A stretch of 64,000 nt of DNA from NCBI GenBank assembly GCA_949987565.1, contig OX465107.1:24587367-24651366 (forward strand), read 5' to 3'. This DNA is from Luidia sarsii. Lineage: Eukaryota > Echinodermata > Asteroidea > Paxillosida > Luidiidae. Positions 11,226-33,482 of the stretch are shown here, one piece after another (the first letter of the stretch is position 1; every line of letters begins with the position of its first letter). Both the position numbers and the translations under genes were made by a program. The notes under the pieces were generated by a model, which worked only from the letters and a program-made list of their open reading frames with translations, did not search any database and was not told the origin of the DNA.

Positions 11226-11864
11226 GGACTGCTGGTGACTATTTGTCATATCATAAAATTGAAGTTCACTCAGGAGTTTATTCCTCAAAAATATTTATGA
11301 AGGGATACCATTGCCAAGCTGCATTTCTCTAAAAAAAATTGTAGCATTTTGTAAAATTTTGAACATTTTGAACATAACAATAGGTTATAGATTGTGTAAA
11401 AGGACGACATGGCCTTCACAGATGGAATCCCCAAAAATAATATCGAGAATGTGGCATCCATGTTATAAATGCACAGAGCTAGGAACAAACTAGCACTCTA
11501 GACCAACAAAAAAGAGGTGGTATGTGTCTCAATACAATTTCTAAGGATTTTTTTCTTTCCATCTTAGCCGCAGTCTTTCTCTTTAATATCATTATTCAAT
11601 TCCGGTTGTTCTGAGAGGCAGATCTGAGAAGCATTCCTATTTTTTCCCTTAGAAACCCCTAGCCTGATAATCAATCCCATCATCTACTTTCCTGTCCAAA
11701 ATTGGTTTGTTCAAGATTGTTCCCAGTTCAGTTTTTCCTTTGATTGTTCAACTTACATTGAAGAAGCAGCATCCACTTTGTGTGACCCCCTTACTGCTGT
11801 AGCCAGGTTTACACTAATTAGATGTTTGTATCTAAATGGAAATGGGAGTGTAATCCCTGCAGTT

Positions 11865-12005
11865 AATTTCACCAAACTTATCGTAACTTACGATCCATCA
11901 CAAGACAATGAACTATGCACAGAAACCATATTGCCTACCACAACTTAAGATATCTTATCAATCGTAAGTTGAGTTATGATGCATCGTAAGGTTTTGTGAA
12001 ATCCA
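11865..12005. repeat. Foldback repeat of the ACTTACGATG family
   Basis: Outer ends read TTTCACCAAACTTATCGTAA and, inverted, TTACGATGCATCATAACTC with GTGGATTTCACAAAACC. Related copies occur at 15535-15695, 27473-27625 and 57525-57645, all sharing GTGCACAGAAACCAT or its complement. Confidence 0.65.
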
Positions 12006-12180
12006 CCCCAGGAGATATACAGCAGCTTGTAAATGCTTCTGACAGGCACTCCCACCCGGCAGAGATTAGTGGACTATTTTGGGAAAGCCACCATCTAAGG
12101 GCTGTGTAGCTCAGATGGTAAGAGCACTGGTACATAAAATCAGAGGACCCAGGTTAAAGTTAATTCCAGTCTAGTCAAAG
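12003..12180 (+). mobile_element. tRNA-derived SINE
   Basis: The head region GGAGATATACAGCAGC...TGCTTCTGACAGGC is followed by a tRNA-like body with an A box (TGTAGCTCAGATGGTAAGAG) and a degraded B box, ending CAGTCTAGTCAAAG. Several diverged relatives occur in the window. It is not a tRNA gene: the acceptor and T arms do not pair. Confidence 0.75.
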
Positions 12181-12189
12181 CTGTCATTG

Positions 12190-13465
12190 CCATTTTTCCA
12201 AATGAAAGAGATTGTTCAAAAGTTACCAGTCAGTTTTTCTTTTATTTGTTCTTTTGGGTATAGTCAGGAGCAATAATCACATCCCTTTGGCATCCCTGAG
12301 TTCTAAGATGTTTTCCTTTACCCCATTTGTAGCCCTTTATCAAGATGTCTTCTTTATTGGGTCGAACTTATATATTTTTTAAAATCTCTGATGGAGTCAT
12401 GATTTTTCGGTCATAATTGCAAATGCAATCAGCAGTGTTGGTTATTGAGAATATCAAGGAAGCATGCAGTGAATGCGACCTCGCATATCTGTGACATCTG
12501 TGTTTCCCAATTGGCATTGCCTTGAAATAAATTGTCCGAATTTCAAGCCTTGCTGCATCTGTGCTACTGATTTGTTTGTCCTTTGGATTTGTTGGTAACT
12601 GCTGTTATTATACAGACTGCAGTAGTCTCATAAAAGCTGGGGACCTTGCAGAATCTGCATGCTGTGCCTGATAAGAAGTTCAAATATCTGAATGACTGGT
12701 CAGCAAGCCAAACAGCCCGGCTGTAACTTTCCCAGAAAGGCCCTTGGTATACTTGGTACAGCTGAGCAGACTAGAGTCCTTTTTCCAAAACCTGGCTGTA
12801 GGCTGCAGCTTCAGCTTCGTTTCTGATATATATCCAAAAGCTGAGAACATGGGCTGAGGTTCTTTGTTGAAGTTGAAGGTTAAGAGTCATTTTCAAAACC
12901 ACTGAAATCTTCAAAATTTAAACCACGTCTCCTGTTTTCATTCCCTATACTTTAAAATGGATGAAAGAAATAAAGAGAAAGCGGCAGAGCCTGAGCTTGA
13001 ACCGGGATTTGAAAAAAGGGCCCATAGCCTGATACAATAGTAGTCTTGGGTTTTTTGGGGGCCGCTAGTAGGCCTATGAAACAGTGGAGGCAACTACAGC
13101 TATATAGTCTGACCTCCGTCCGTCTGTGGTGAAATCCAGACTCATGGTCATGCCATCAATGAACGTGACAGGTCCGCACTGTTCACTCACAAATCAATAA
13201 TCCCTCAACTTATGGTAACCTACAGTGCCTCAACAACTATACCCATTTTGAACAAAGTGTAGGTAGCAAGACAAGGGTGGTTTGCGGGGACAGTGTGTAA
13301 AAAAATATCTCCTTTATTGTGTGGTTCCGCTTGACTTGATGTTTTGAACAGTAGGCTGTTTGTGTCAGGAGACTAGTTTGTGGAAATTGTCCTTTTATAG
13401 TGCACTTTTTTCACCAACATATACACTAGTCAGGTGAATATACTTTCAAAAAGAAACCAGCATGT
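12190..13465. other. Intergenic, no recognised feature
   Basis: No open frame with family similarity and no clear repeat. It lies 1.1-2.4 kb upstream of the PLEKHA8 start codon. Confidence 0.5.
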
Positions 13466-13735
13466 GTTGTTTACTACTCGCGAGTAGTATTATTTTTCTA
13501 TTAATTGTTCAAGCATGGATCGAGGTGGTTCAAGTAAACTATTTCTTACACCACAGACGAACGGTGCGAAAACCTTGATTTGTTGCCTTTTTCTACTTTC
13601 TCAGATTAACATTTGGGCTAAAAGTAAAACCTTCGCAGGATTTCTTTTTTTGAATATTTAATGGTTTACTGTGGCAATCTTTTGGCCTTAACAATGGCAA
13701 AGTTACAACTTGTATAGAGCCTTTAACCAAATAAT
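13466..13735. repeat. Partial copy of the TTAA-flanked family T
   Basis: Shares long stretches with the copies at 18024-18380 and 52918-53275: ACTCGCGAGTA, GAACGGTGCGAAAACC, TGCCTTTTTCTACTTTCTCA and CAGGATTTCTTTTT. The left end is not recognisable. Confidence 0.65.
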
Positions 13736-13750
13736 CTAATTCATAATTAT

Positions 13751-13806
13751 TATCTTAAAATTTAGTGGGCCTGACGTTCGATCCTTGCAGGACCTTTCTC
13801 AAACTA
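13751..13806 (+). repeat. Half copy of hairpin repeat family H
   Basis: From ATCTTAAAATTTAGTGGGCC through GACGTTCGATCC to CTCAAACTAGGCAGAG. It resembles the 57-bp insertion unit seen at 24973-25029. Confidence 0.8.
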
Positions 13807-14379
13807 GGCAGAGATTAATCATTATGATTTAGATAATTCAATAATTTATATGATCAGAATCGCAGGGTCTTTTCTCTACTTATTCCTCCATGATTCAACC
13901 AACCAAAATACATCGAGGTGAATTATTGACAAGAGGTTTATCAACATTTTAAAATATGAATGAAAAAGGGAGGTGCATTCCATAACCCTTCCTCATCATT
14001 CCCGAGAAGGTGAATTTCTAAAGAAAAATATTATGTTTGCCACGTAATAATAGTCTGGTTCCGATAAAATAAACCACACAGCCGTGTCCGATTTGCACGC
14101 GTGTCTGCCAGTGTCTGTCAGTTACCACAAGTGCTATTCCACACAAAAATGGGGGGGGGGGGTAAATATTTCACAATGTCTTCAATCGCTCAAAATAAGA
14201 CATTTGAAGAAATGAAGTATGAAAAATAACAACATGCATCATTAAAATTACAAATAAAAAGGTGAGAGAATTATGATTAATGTTTTGATATGATCAATTT
14301 TCCCTTCTTCTTTTTTTAGAAATCCCCCCTAGAATAAATCAAATGCGACCAGCGCCAACTACAAGCTCGAAAAACAAAC

Positions 14380-14613
14380 GGGCAATTTTAATCGCCAACT
14401 GCGCGTTGCATATTCTGCTGACGAGATCGTAGATGTGGGCGATCGAGAAATGATGACATGGCCGCTCCGCGCTAAGCCGGCATCTGGATTTGGATCGGAA
14501 TTGTAAATAAAACAGAATGCCGAACCGGATGTGAGGTTTTTTTTTCCGGAGGCGTTGATGGTGGGAAAAGGGGGACGATAGAAAGCTACCACCCTGCCGC
14601 CCGTTCTCAAATC
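14380..14613 (+). promoter_or_regulatory. Probable TATA-less promoter and 5' UTR of PLEKHA8
   Basis: G/C-rich sequence just upstream of the start codon with several CpG-rich patches, including CGATCG, GCTCCGCGC and an ETS-like CCGGATGTG at about 14526. No TATA box is seen near it. The start context is AATCATGG, with A at -3 and G at +4. The transcription start is not defined by sequence. Confidence 0.4.
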
Positions 14614-26783
<12,170 letters not shown>

Positions 26784-27470
26784 AAAAAAATTAATAATTT
26801 TAAAAAAAGTTCATTGACCTTAGAGATCGGTCACCCTTGAGGTCAGTGACCTTTCACCTTTGTTAAACTGTCACCAACAGCAGGTCAAGTTAGTACTCCG
26901 AGGCACATAACAAGGTCTACATGTATATGTGTGTGAGAGAGCCATGCAAAAGAAATATTTTTTAATACGGGGGAGGGTCAACGACCTTTCACCTCTGATA
27001 ATTATCTGTCATCAGCTAGTAGACTCAGTACAAGAACGAGACACACAACAGTTGTTGTACCATCTGGCATTATGACGTGGAAACAAATTTAGTCTGGTAA
27101 TGACTTGGGAATTTTGTTCCTTTGTCGGAAGAGCTGGCAGTGTGTTTTCGTGGATACAGTATACAGGTTGGCAACTGTGCTATTGTTTGTCGGTAAGAGC
27201 AGCAGAGTTCAGATTTGGGTATGGGGGCTCCCACAATGCTCATGTGTGTCAGGGGTCATGAGCCCTCTCAGAGAACCTCTGCAGTCTTGACGATTTGTAG
27301 CCTGACAGTTGATTGACAAATTTACTACTCTGATTAGTGCGCCGTGGAATATCTCTGAGAAATGATGAGGTAGCAGTGGTACTGCCTTGCAGTCTATCAA
27401 TGAGGCATAGAGAGAGGTCACACTTTGATACCGTGCCAGTCTGTAGCTCTCTTTTTAAGGGCTGTGTGTT
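26784..27470 (+). other. PLEKHA8 3' UTR and downstream region
   Basis: Follows the TAA stop at 26781-26783. No canonical AATAAA is evident nearby. It contains a perfect IR-1 nuclear-receptor-type palindrome, AGGTCAGTGACCT, at 26840-26852. No other gene is seen. Confidence 0.5.
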
Positions 27471-27472
27471 CA

Positions 27473-27625
27473 GGGGTGGATTTCACAAAGCCTTACGATG
27501 CATCGTAACTCAACTTACGATGGATAACCCATCGTAAGTTGTGATCGACCGTATGGTTTCTGTGCATCTCACTGTCTTGCGATTGATCGTAAGTTACGAT
27601 GGGTTTGGTGTAATCGACCACAGGT
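27473..27625. repeat. Foldback repeat of the ACTTACGATG family
   Basis: GGGGTGGATTTCACAAAGCC, then CTTACGATGCATCGTAACTC and inverted counterparts (GATCGTAAGTTACGATGGG, GGTGTAATCGACCAC). It is the best-preserved copy of this family in the window. Confidence 0.7.
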
Positions 27626-27629
27626 CACA

Positions 27630-28490
27630 TGATAGAATTGATCAAATCAATGAATATTCATAGGATGCAGGTGACATTTTTCGTCTGGGCATTGAGGATG
27701 TGCCCACCAGCCAGTCTTACTCTCTAAGATCACAAGATGGCAGTGTTTGAATCCATTGGCTAAGGCTTCAAGTGACGCTGGAGTCTATGGAAGCCGCTAG
27801 CTAGTGGCTACACCCAACGCCTATAGACTCATGTGCGCTATTTCCAGCCTTAGCCTGAAGATTCAGACATGACCTAAGAATACATTTGCATGGGGTCACA
27901 GGTCACATGGGGTCACGGGCCAGTTAACTTATATTCTAAAAGGTCAACAAAAATTTAAGGTTTGTCTAAAAAATTATGTAATGTAACTTACAAATAACTC
28001 AAAAGAATTTGTACAGAGTATTTTATTATTTCTAGTTGTCCTACTTTCTAGTCAAAATTATGCTTGTTTTGTTTTTTTACTTTTATTTGACAGTTTTCCT
28101 GTATATCTTTTCATATTTAGTCTCTACACCCTGCAGTTTTACAGATGCAGTATTTCGGTTTAGAAATGGCCGCTATGGTTGTGTGTTCCACAGTCCACAA
28201 CAGTAGATTCCAATGATTTTTAGAGCGGGACTTGAAAGCCATTTATCTCAAATGCACTCATTTCATCTGTGCCAAATGTTCATCAAAATTGAAAATCCAC
28301 GTGATCCCTTTTAATTTAGTAAGGTTTGTTATCCACTTGGCATTTAATTAGCTCTGCATACAAGCAAGCAACCAACCAAGCAAAAATAATCGAATACAAG
28401 CAAACAAGTAGCCAAACAACATAAGACTTGAAGGTTTACGTGGTGGAAATACTAAATGAAAGGTTTGCGGTGACACAATGTAATGCTTCT
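27630..28490. other. Intergenic, no recognised feature
   Basis: Between the convergent PLEKHA8 and P450 genes. No supported open frame or clear repeat. Confidence 0.5.
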
Positions 28491-28492
28491 CT

Positions 28493-28765
28493 TTCGAGAA
28501 AGGGTGTGGCTCTGAGAAGAGCCGGTAACACTGACACACTCGAGTGAACTTCCTCTTCTCGCCCCAGTGGTCACACTGGCAGGAAGAACCTGCACGCTCC
28601 AGTGGCCACACTGGGCGGGAAAGATTATCCACGCCCCAGCGCTTTCATCAGGCATATAAACACCGATGACAGTTGGAATCTAGCAGTCTCCTGATGACGG
28701 GCAGAGTACACACTTCCTGAAATGTTGAGTTACCGGCTCTTCTCAGAGCCACACTCCTTCTCGAA
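28493..28765. mobile_element. Foldback element with 37-bp arms and a CTGATGA...GAAA motif
   Basis: The arms 28493-28529 and 28729-28765 are inverted copies with about two mismatches, containing GAGAAGAGCCGGTAAC. Between them, at 28691-28722, CTGATGA is followed 21 bases later by GAAA, the spacing seen in hammerhead-type motifs. Pairing next to the core is poor. No coding capacity. Confidence 0.75.
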
Positions 28766-28769
28766 CCAT

Positions 28770-29829
28770 CCACTTCACCAAACATGTTCTACAAAATATT
28801 CCAGAAACTGCTATGCTATCAAATGACAGGCCTACCTCGGCCATTTTCATTAGATTCAGTCAACAGTACTGTATATCCTTTCACCTCTCACTGCAAATCC
28901 CCAATCTTTTCCTCTTTTCAGCTGAAACATTCCAAGAAAGTAAGTACTTAGTAAGAAGGTGGTCGGTATAATTGATGTAAATTTCTATCCAGTATAATGT
29001 GAGAGGCTGCAAAATGGATCCAAGCCAATCTTTGATATTGTCATTCAGGCTATTTTTACTTGTTCTTATTTAATGTATATTTTTTCGTTCACAACTATGT
29101 TTAGTAAAGGATTCTATTAGTAGTCTCAACAAATGATTTGACATTGGGTATTCAATTTTACACATTGCTGTGCGGGAAAGAGGGGCTGTTGGAACCAGGG
29201 TTATTGAAGAGCGCCACCAAGAGGCATGATTGAACCAGTCAGTGATGCAAAATGTCAGGGACTATTTAAATAATCACAATTCCTTGCAGTTTTTCATTTG
29301 CGTTTTTTTTAAGCAGCTCCGGCAGGAATTTTGCTCAAAATGTTAGCTCCAAGTATTGATGTTTTGCTCAACTGACATAGTGAACAGGGTTACCAGCTAA
29401 AAACAATTGACATCCCCTGCCTGGGATTCAGGTAGACTGTGGCTGGTACTCGCTTACCGAATGAACTATGGGTGGCAATGAATCTTTGGTTTAATATAGG
29501 CCCTGATGTCCATTAAACTATCCAAAGCCGTATTGAAATGTATTTTATAGTGTACCACAATGTCGATACTAAATGTTGCCAAGTCTTAATAACGAAGGAA
29601 GGTTACATATTAAAAGGCTGTATATAAGGCATGGACCTTTATCTCTGAAGACGTACATGGTTTCTGTCTATTTGTCTGAGCATCCCCCATTGACACTAAA
29701 CATTGAGCTCCTAGTCATTCATTTAAGGTTCTTATTCAATTAGGAATACCCCTACTCTACATTTCTCCTATCTAAGCAGTAGGGATAAAGCTTGGTTTTT
29801 GGGACCACATATTGACGAGACCGACTTAA
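28770..29829. other. Intergenic, no recognised feature
   Basis: A/T-rich sequence with no supported open frame. It borders the satellite array at 29830. Confidence 0.5.
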
Positions 29830-31660
29830 CCCTTTTCATTTTTGTAAATTTTTGACGCTGACTCCTGAGGGTCCATATACAAGTCATTTCTGGTCCTCTT
29901 TCTCCAATCAAAGCATCAGGGAAAATGTTAGATTTTTTTAGTCACAAATTGGCAAAATTGGCAAGGCTAACCCCTCGTAATATTCTTTTTTTTGCTTTTT
30001 TGGCCCCAAAATTATTTCTTCATATTGGCTTGAAAATGGCTCTTCAGACTCCTGGGGGCCTGTAGAACACATTTTTTGGTCTTATTTCTCCTATCAGAGC
30101 ACCAGGGGAGAAAAATTGGGGTCGGAAATTGGCTAAAATTAGCAAGGTTAACCCCCCTTCTTTTTTTATAAATTTTTGACCAAAAAAAATATCTTCGGAT
30201 TGGCTTGAAAATTGGCGAGCAGACTCCTGATGGCCCGTACAACACATTTCTGGTCTTATTTCTCCAATCAAAGCATCAGGGAAAAAGTTTAATTTTTGCG
30301 GTCGGAAATTGGCCGAATTTGCAAGGCTAACCCCTTGTCATTTTTATAAATTTTGACCCAAAAATAATGTTTTCATATTGACTTATAAAACTGGTGAGCA
30401 GACTCCTGAGGCCCGTACTACACATTTCTGTTCTTATTTCTCCAAATAAAGCACTAAGGAAACAATTATTTTGGGGTCGAAAATTTGCCAAATTGGCAAT
30501 GATAACCCCTCGTAATTTTTATCAATTTTTGACCGAAAAATCATATCTTCGGATTGGCTTGAAAATTGACGAGCAGATTCCTGAGGGCACGTACTACACA
30601 TTTCTAATCTTTTATCTTTAATCAAAGCGCTAGGGAAAAAGTTTGATTTTTTGGTCAGAAATTTGCCAAATTGGCAAGGCTAACCCCTTGTAATTGTTAT
30701 AAATTTTAAGCCAACCCCAAAATAATGTTTTCAGATTGGTTTGAAAATTGATTTGCATACTCCTGAAGACCCTTACAACATTATTTCTGGTCTTACTAGT
30801 TATTTCTCCAATCAGAGCATCAGGGAAAAAGTTCGATTTTTTGGGGTCGGAAATTGGCCAAATTAGCAAGGCCTAACCCTAACCCCTTGTCATTTTTATA
30901 AATTTTTGACAAAAAAATGATATCCTCAGATTAGCTTGAAAATTGGTGAGCACACTCCTGATGGCTCGTATAACATATCTCTGGTCTTATTTCTCCAATC
31001 AAAGCATCAGGGGAAAAGTTTGTTTTTTGTGGTCCGAATTTGGCCGAATTAGCAAGGCTAACCCCTTGTCATTTTTATCAATTTTTGACCCAAAAATGAT
31101 ATCCCTAGATTAGCTTGAAAATTGGTGAGCACACTCCTGAGGGCCCGTACAACGCATTTCTGGACTTATTTCTCCAATCAAAGCATCAGGGAAAAAGTTT
31201 ATTTTTTGGGTGGAAAATTGGCCAAATTAGCAAGGCTAACCCCTTGTCAATTTTTGACCCACAAAAAAATATGTTTTCAGATTGGCTTAAAATTGGTGCG
31301 CAGACTCCTGAGGTCCCGTACAACATATTTCTGGTCTTAATTCTCCAATCAAAGCATCAGGGGAAAAGTTTGATTTTTGGGGTCGGACATTTTTTTAATT
31401 AGCAAGGCTAACCCTTTGCCATTTTTATCAATTTTGACCCAAAAATAATGTTTTCACATTGACTTTAAAATTGGTGAGTAGACTCCTGAGGGTCCGTACA
31501 ACACATGTCTGATCTTATTTCTGCAATCAAAGCACAAGGAAAATGTTTGACATTTTAGGGTCACAAATTGGCAAAAATGGCAAGGCCACCCCCTTGTCAT
31601 TTTCATCAATTTTTGACCCAAACATTATTATATTCAGATTGGCTTCAAAATGGCTCCATT
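29830..31660. repeat. Satellite-like tandem array, period about 178 bp, about ten copies
   Basis: The landmarks TTTCTCCAATCAAAGCATCA and AAGGCTAACCCCTTGTCATT recur near 29901, 30086, 30261, 30438, 30615, 30804, 30982, 31171, 31341 and 31521, spaced 170-190 bp. Copies have diverged noticeably from each other, so the array is not recent. Open frames cross unit borders but share no protein family. Confidence 0.9.
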
Positions 31661-32100
31661 CAAACAGCAAATGAGATTGCGCAATACGGAGAGCGATGTA
31701 ATTAATAGACGAGCCTTTCCCGATTGGGAACTAACACGCTGGCGTGACGTTATGATTAGTATTATAATCATTACAATTATCATTTATTCAGCCATCACAA
31801 ACATTAATAACAATACAGATTAATTAATTAATACTTCCACATGGGCTTGGAACAACAAAAGCAGAATATTTATGATCCATAGGCCTGCTGCCCCACATCA
31901 TGTTGATAACGTATAAAAAACCCAAACATTTCTGTACAAATTTACATATAATTTAAAAACAAATACTCTGTTAAGAGTATTACTCTGTCATACAGGCAAC
32001 GTCGACCTACATCCACACTTTATAAGACCGTTTATGAAAAGAATGAAGGTTTAGTCCTAGGCTCGGTCATATTTCTTATCCCGGTGAATGCTCTGTACTT
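31661..32100. other. Intergenic, no recognised feature
   Basis: A/T-rich sequence between the 178-bp array and the foldback at 32101. It contains TTAATTAATTAATA at 31820-31835. Confidence 0.45.
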
Positions 32101-32351
32101 ATCAAGCCAATAAACCTTCAAATTTGGCGACAAACCACAACCTGGATTTTCAGGTTTTGTCAAACGGAGACGAAGCCTGAGCCCGAGCCTGATCCGTGGA
32201 TTCGTAAAGGGCCTATGGCCGTTTTCGAAATGAAGGCTAAGGGTCGTCTCCGTCTGACCATAGAGCAATTGCATGTCTGACCATGGGTCTGACAAAACCT
32301 GAAAATCCAGGTTGTGGTCTGTCTCCAAATTTGAAGGTTTGTCGGCTTGAT
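32101..32351. repeat. Foldback repeat with arms of about 62 bp
   Basis: The arms 32101-32163 and 32290-32351 are inverted copies (ATCAAGCC...CTTCAAATTTGG; ACCACAACCTGGATTTTCAG). The spacer carries AAGCCTGAGCCCGAGCCTGA, a motif like the one that is tandemly repeated at 33180-33410. Confidence 0.8.
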
Positions 32352-32649
32352 AGGTACAGGATATTCCCCAAGAAACTAATATCACTACATGCCTGTGATA
32401 TTATAACCAGTAAGTGACCGAAGCCTAAACCCGAGCCTAAGTCTTCATTTTGAAAACGGCCAATGACCACGCTCAAGCTGGTAGCCACCATGGTAAATGA
32501 AGTACACAAGAGAAATCAAGTACCTCCATGATTAAACCATTCACTGAATCACTGTGCATTGAACATTACTTGGACAATAATGTACAGTATAAGGATAACA
32601 TTTCTGTACAGAATTATAACTTTGTTTGATAAGCGTTAAAATGCATTGA

Positions 32650-32655
32650 TTTATT
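32650..32655 (-). promoter_or_regulatory. Candidate poly(A) signal AATAAA for the P450 gene
   Basis: Minus-strand AATAAA about 830 bp beyond the P450 stop codon, the first one I find downstream. Positional inference only. Confidence 0.2.
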
Positions 32656-33179
32656 GTATAACATTAACATAAAATAACCATTGGGACTAAAAATAGAAAG
32701 AAAGAAATAAGATCTTCCGACCGCTTTGCAGACGGGCATAATTGTGACGTGGCAGATTCCGCGCATTGTGATTGGCCAACGCGATGCAAACTCTTGATGG
32801 CGCACTAGTCTCACCCCGGAGAATGAGTGTTTTCTGAGACCTCATCTTAAACCGAGCAATGAAAGAGCAGAGAAAGTTGTGACTGAATGACGATCTGAAC
32901 CCCAATCCTCTGAATAAACAATTACCGAGGCGTGAAGCCATAATAAGCTGGAGGCTGCCTTAATTGCAAACATCTACAAGGGTTTGGGTGCACGTTTTGA
33001 ACCTCCATTCGCTGTAAACTGTAGTACATTTCTGGGGACAACACCCTAACCCCATCTCCTAACCAACTATATTCACACCAAACCCAAACACAGCAAACAT
33101 TGATGGAACAACTAAGACAAAAAACATTTGCCCAGGTTTCAACTGAAAACGTCAATATTAGACCCCTATCTGCTCTTAA

Positions 33180-33412
33180 TGAGCCAAAGCCCGAGCCAGA
33201 TCCTGAGTCAGAGCCTGAGTCAGATCCTAAGCCAGAGCCTGAGCCAGATCCTGAGTCAGAGCCTGAGTCAGATCCTAAGCCAGAGCCTGAGACAGATCCT
33301 GAGTCAGAGCCTGAGTCAGATCCTAAGCCAGAGCCTGAGCCAGATCCTGAGTCAGAGCCTGAGTCAGATCCTAAGCCAGAGCCTGAGCCAGAGCCTGAGT
33401 CTAAGCCGTGCT
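33180..33412. repeat. 48-bp tandem repeat of GAGCCN hexamers
   Basis: Four copies of a 48-bp unit built from six-base motifs (GAGCCA, GATCCT, GAGTCA, GAGCCT, AAGCCA). The plus-strand frame 33100-33417 therefore reads as an acidic [16 protein letters not shown] repeat of 105 codons. It lies just beyond the 3' end of the P450 gene. I treat it as a minisatellite; coding is possible but unsupported. Confidence 0.85.
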
Positions 33413-33482
33413 TTTGATAAAAGGCTCTCTCCATCCCCTCACATACTGACCCACTGGAGTTTTTGTTAATGTCTTGATTTTT

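Noticed and set aside
12100..12180. Functional tRNA gene
   Set aside because: A and B box similarity only; arms do not pair, and multiple diverged copies with a shared non-tRNA head show a SINE.
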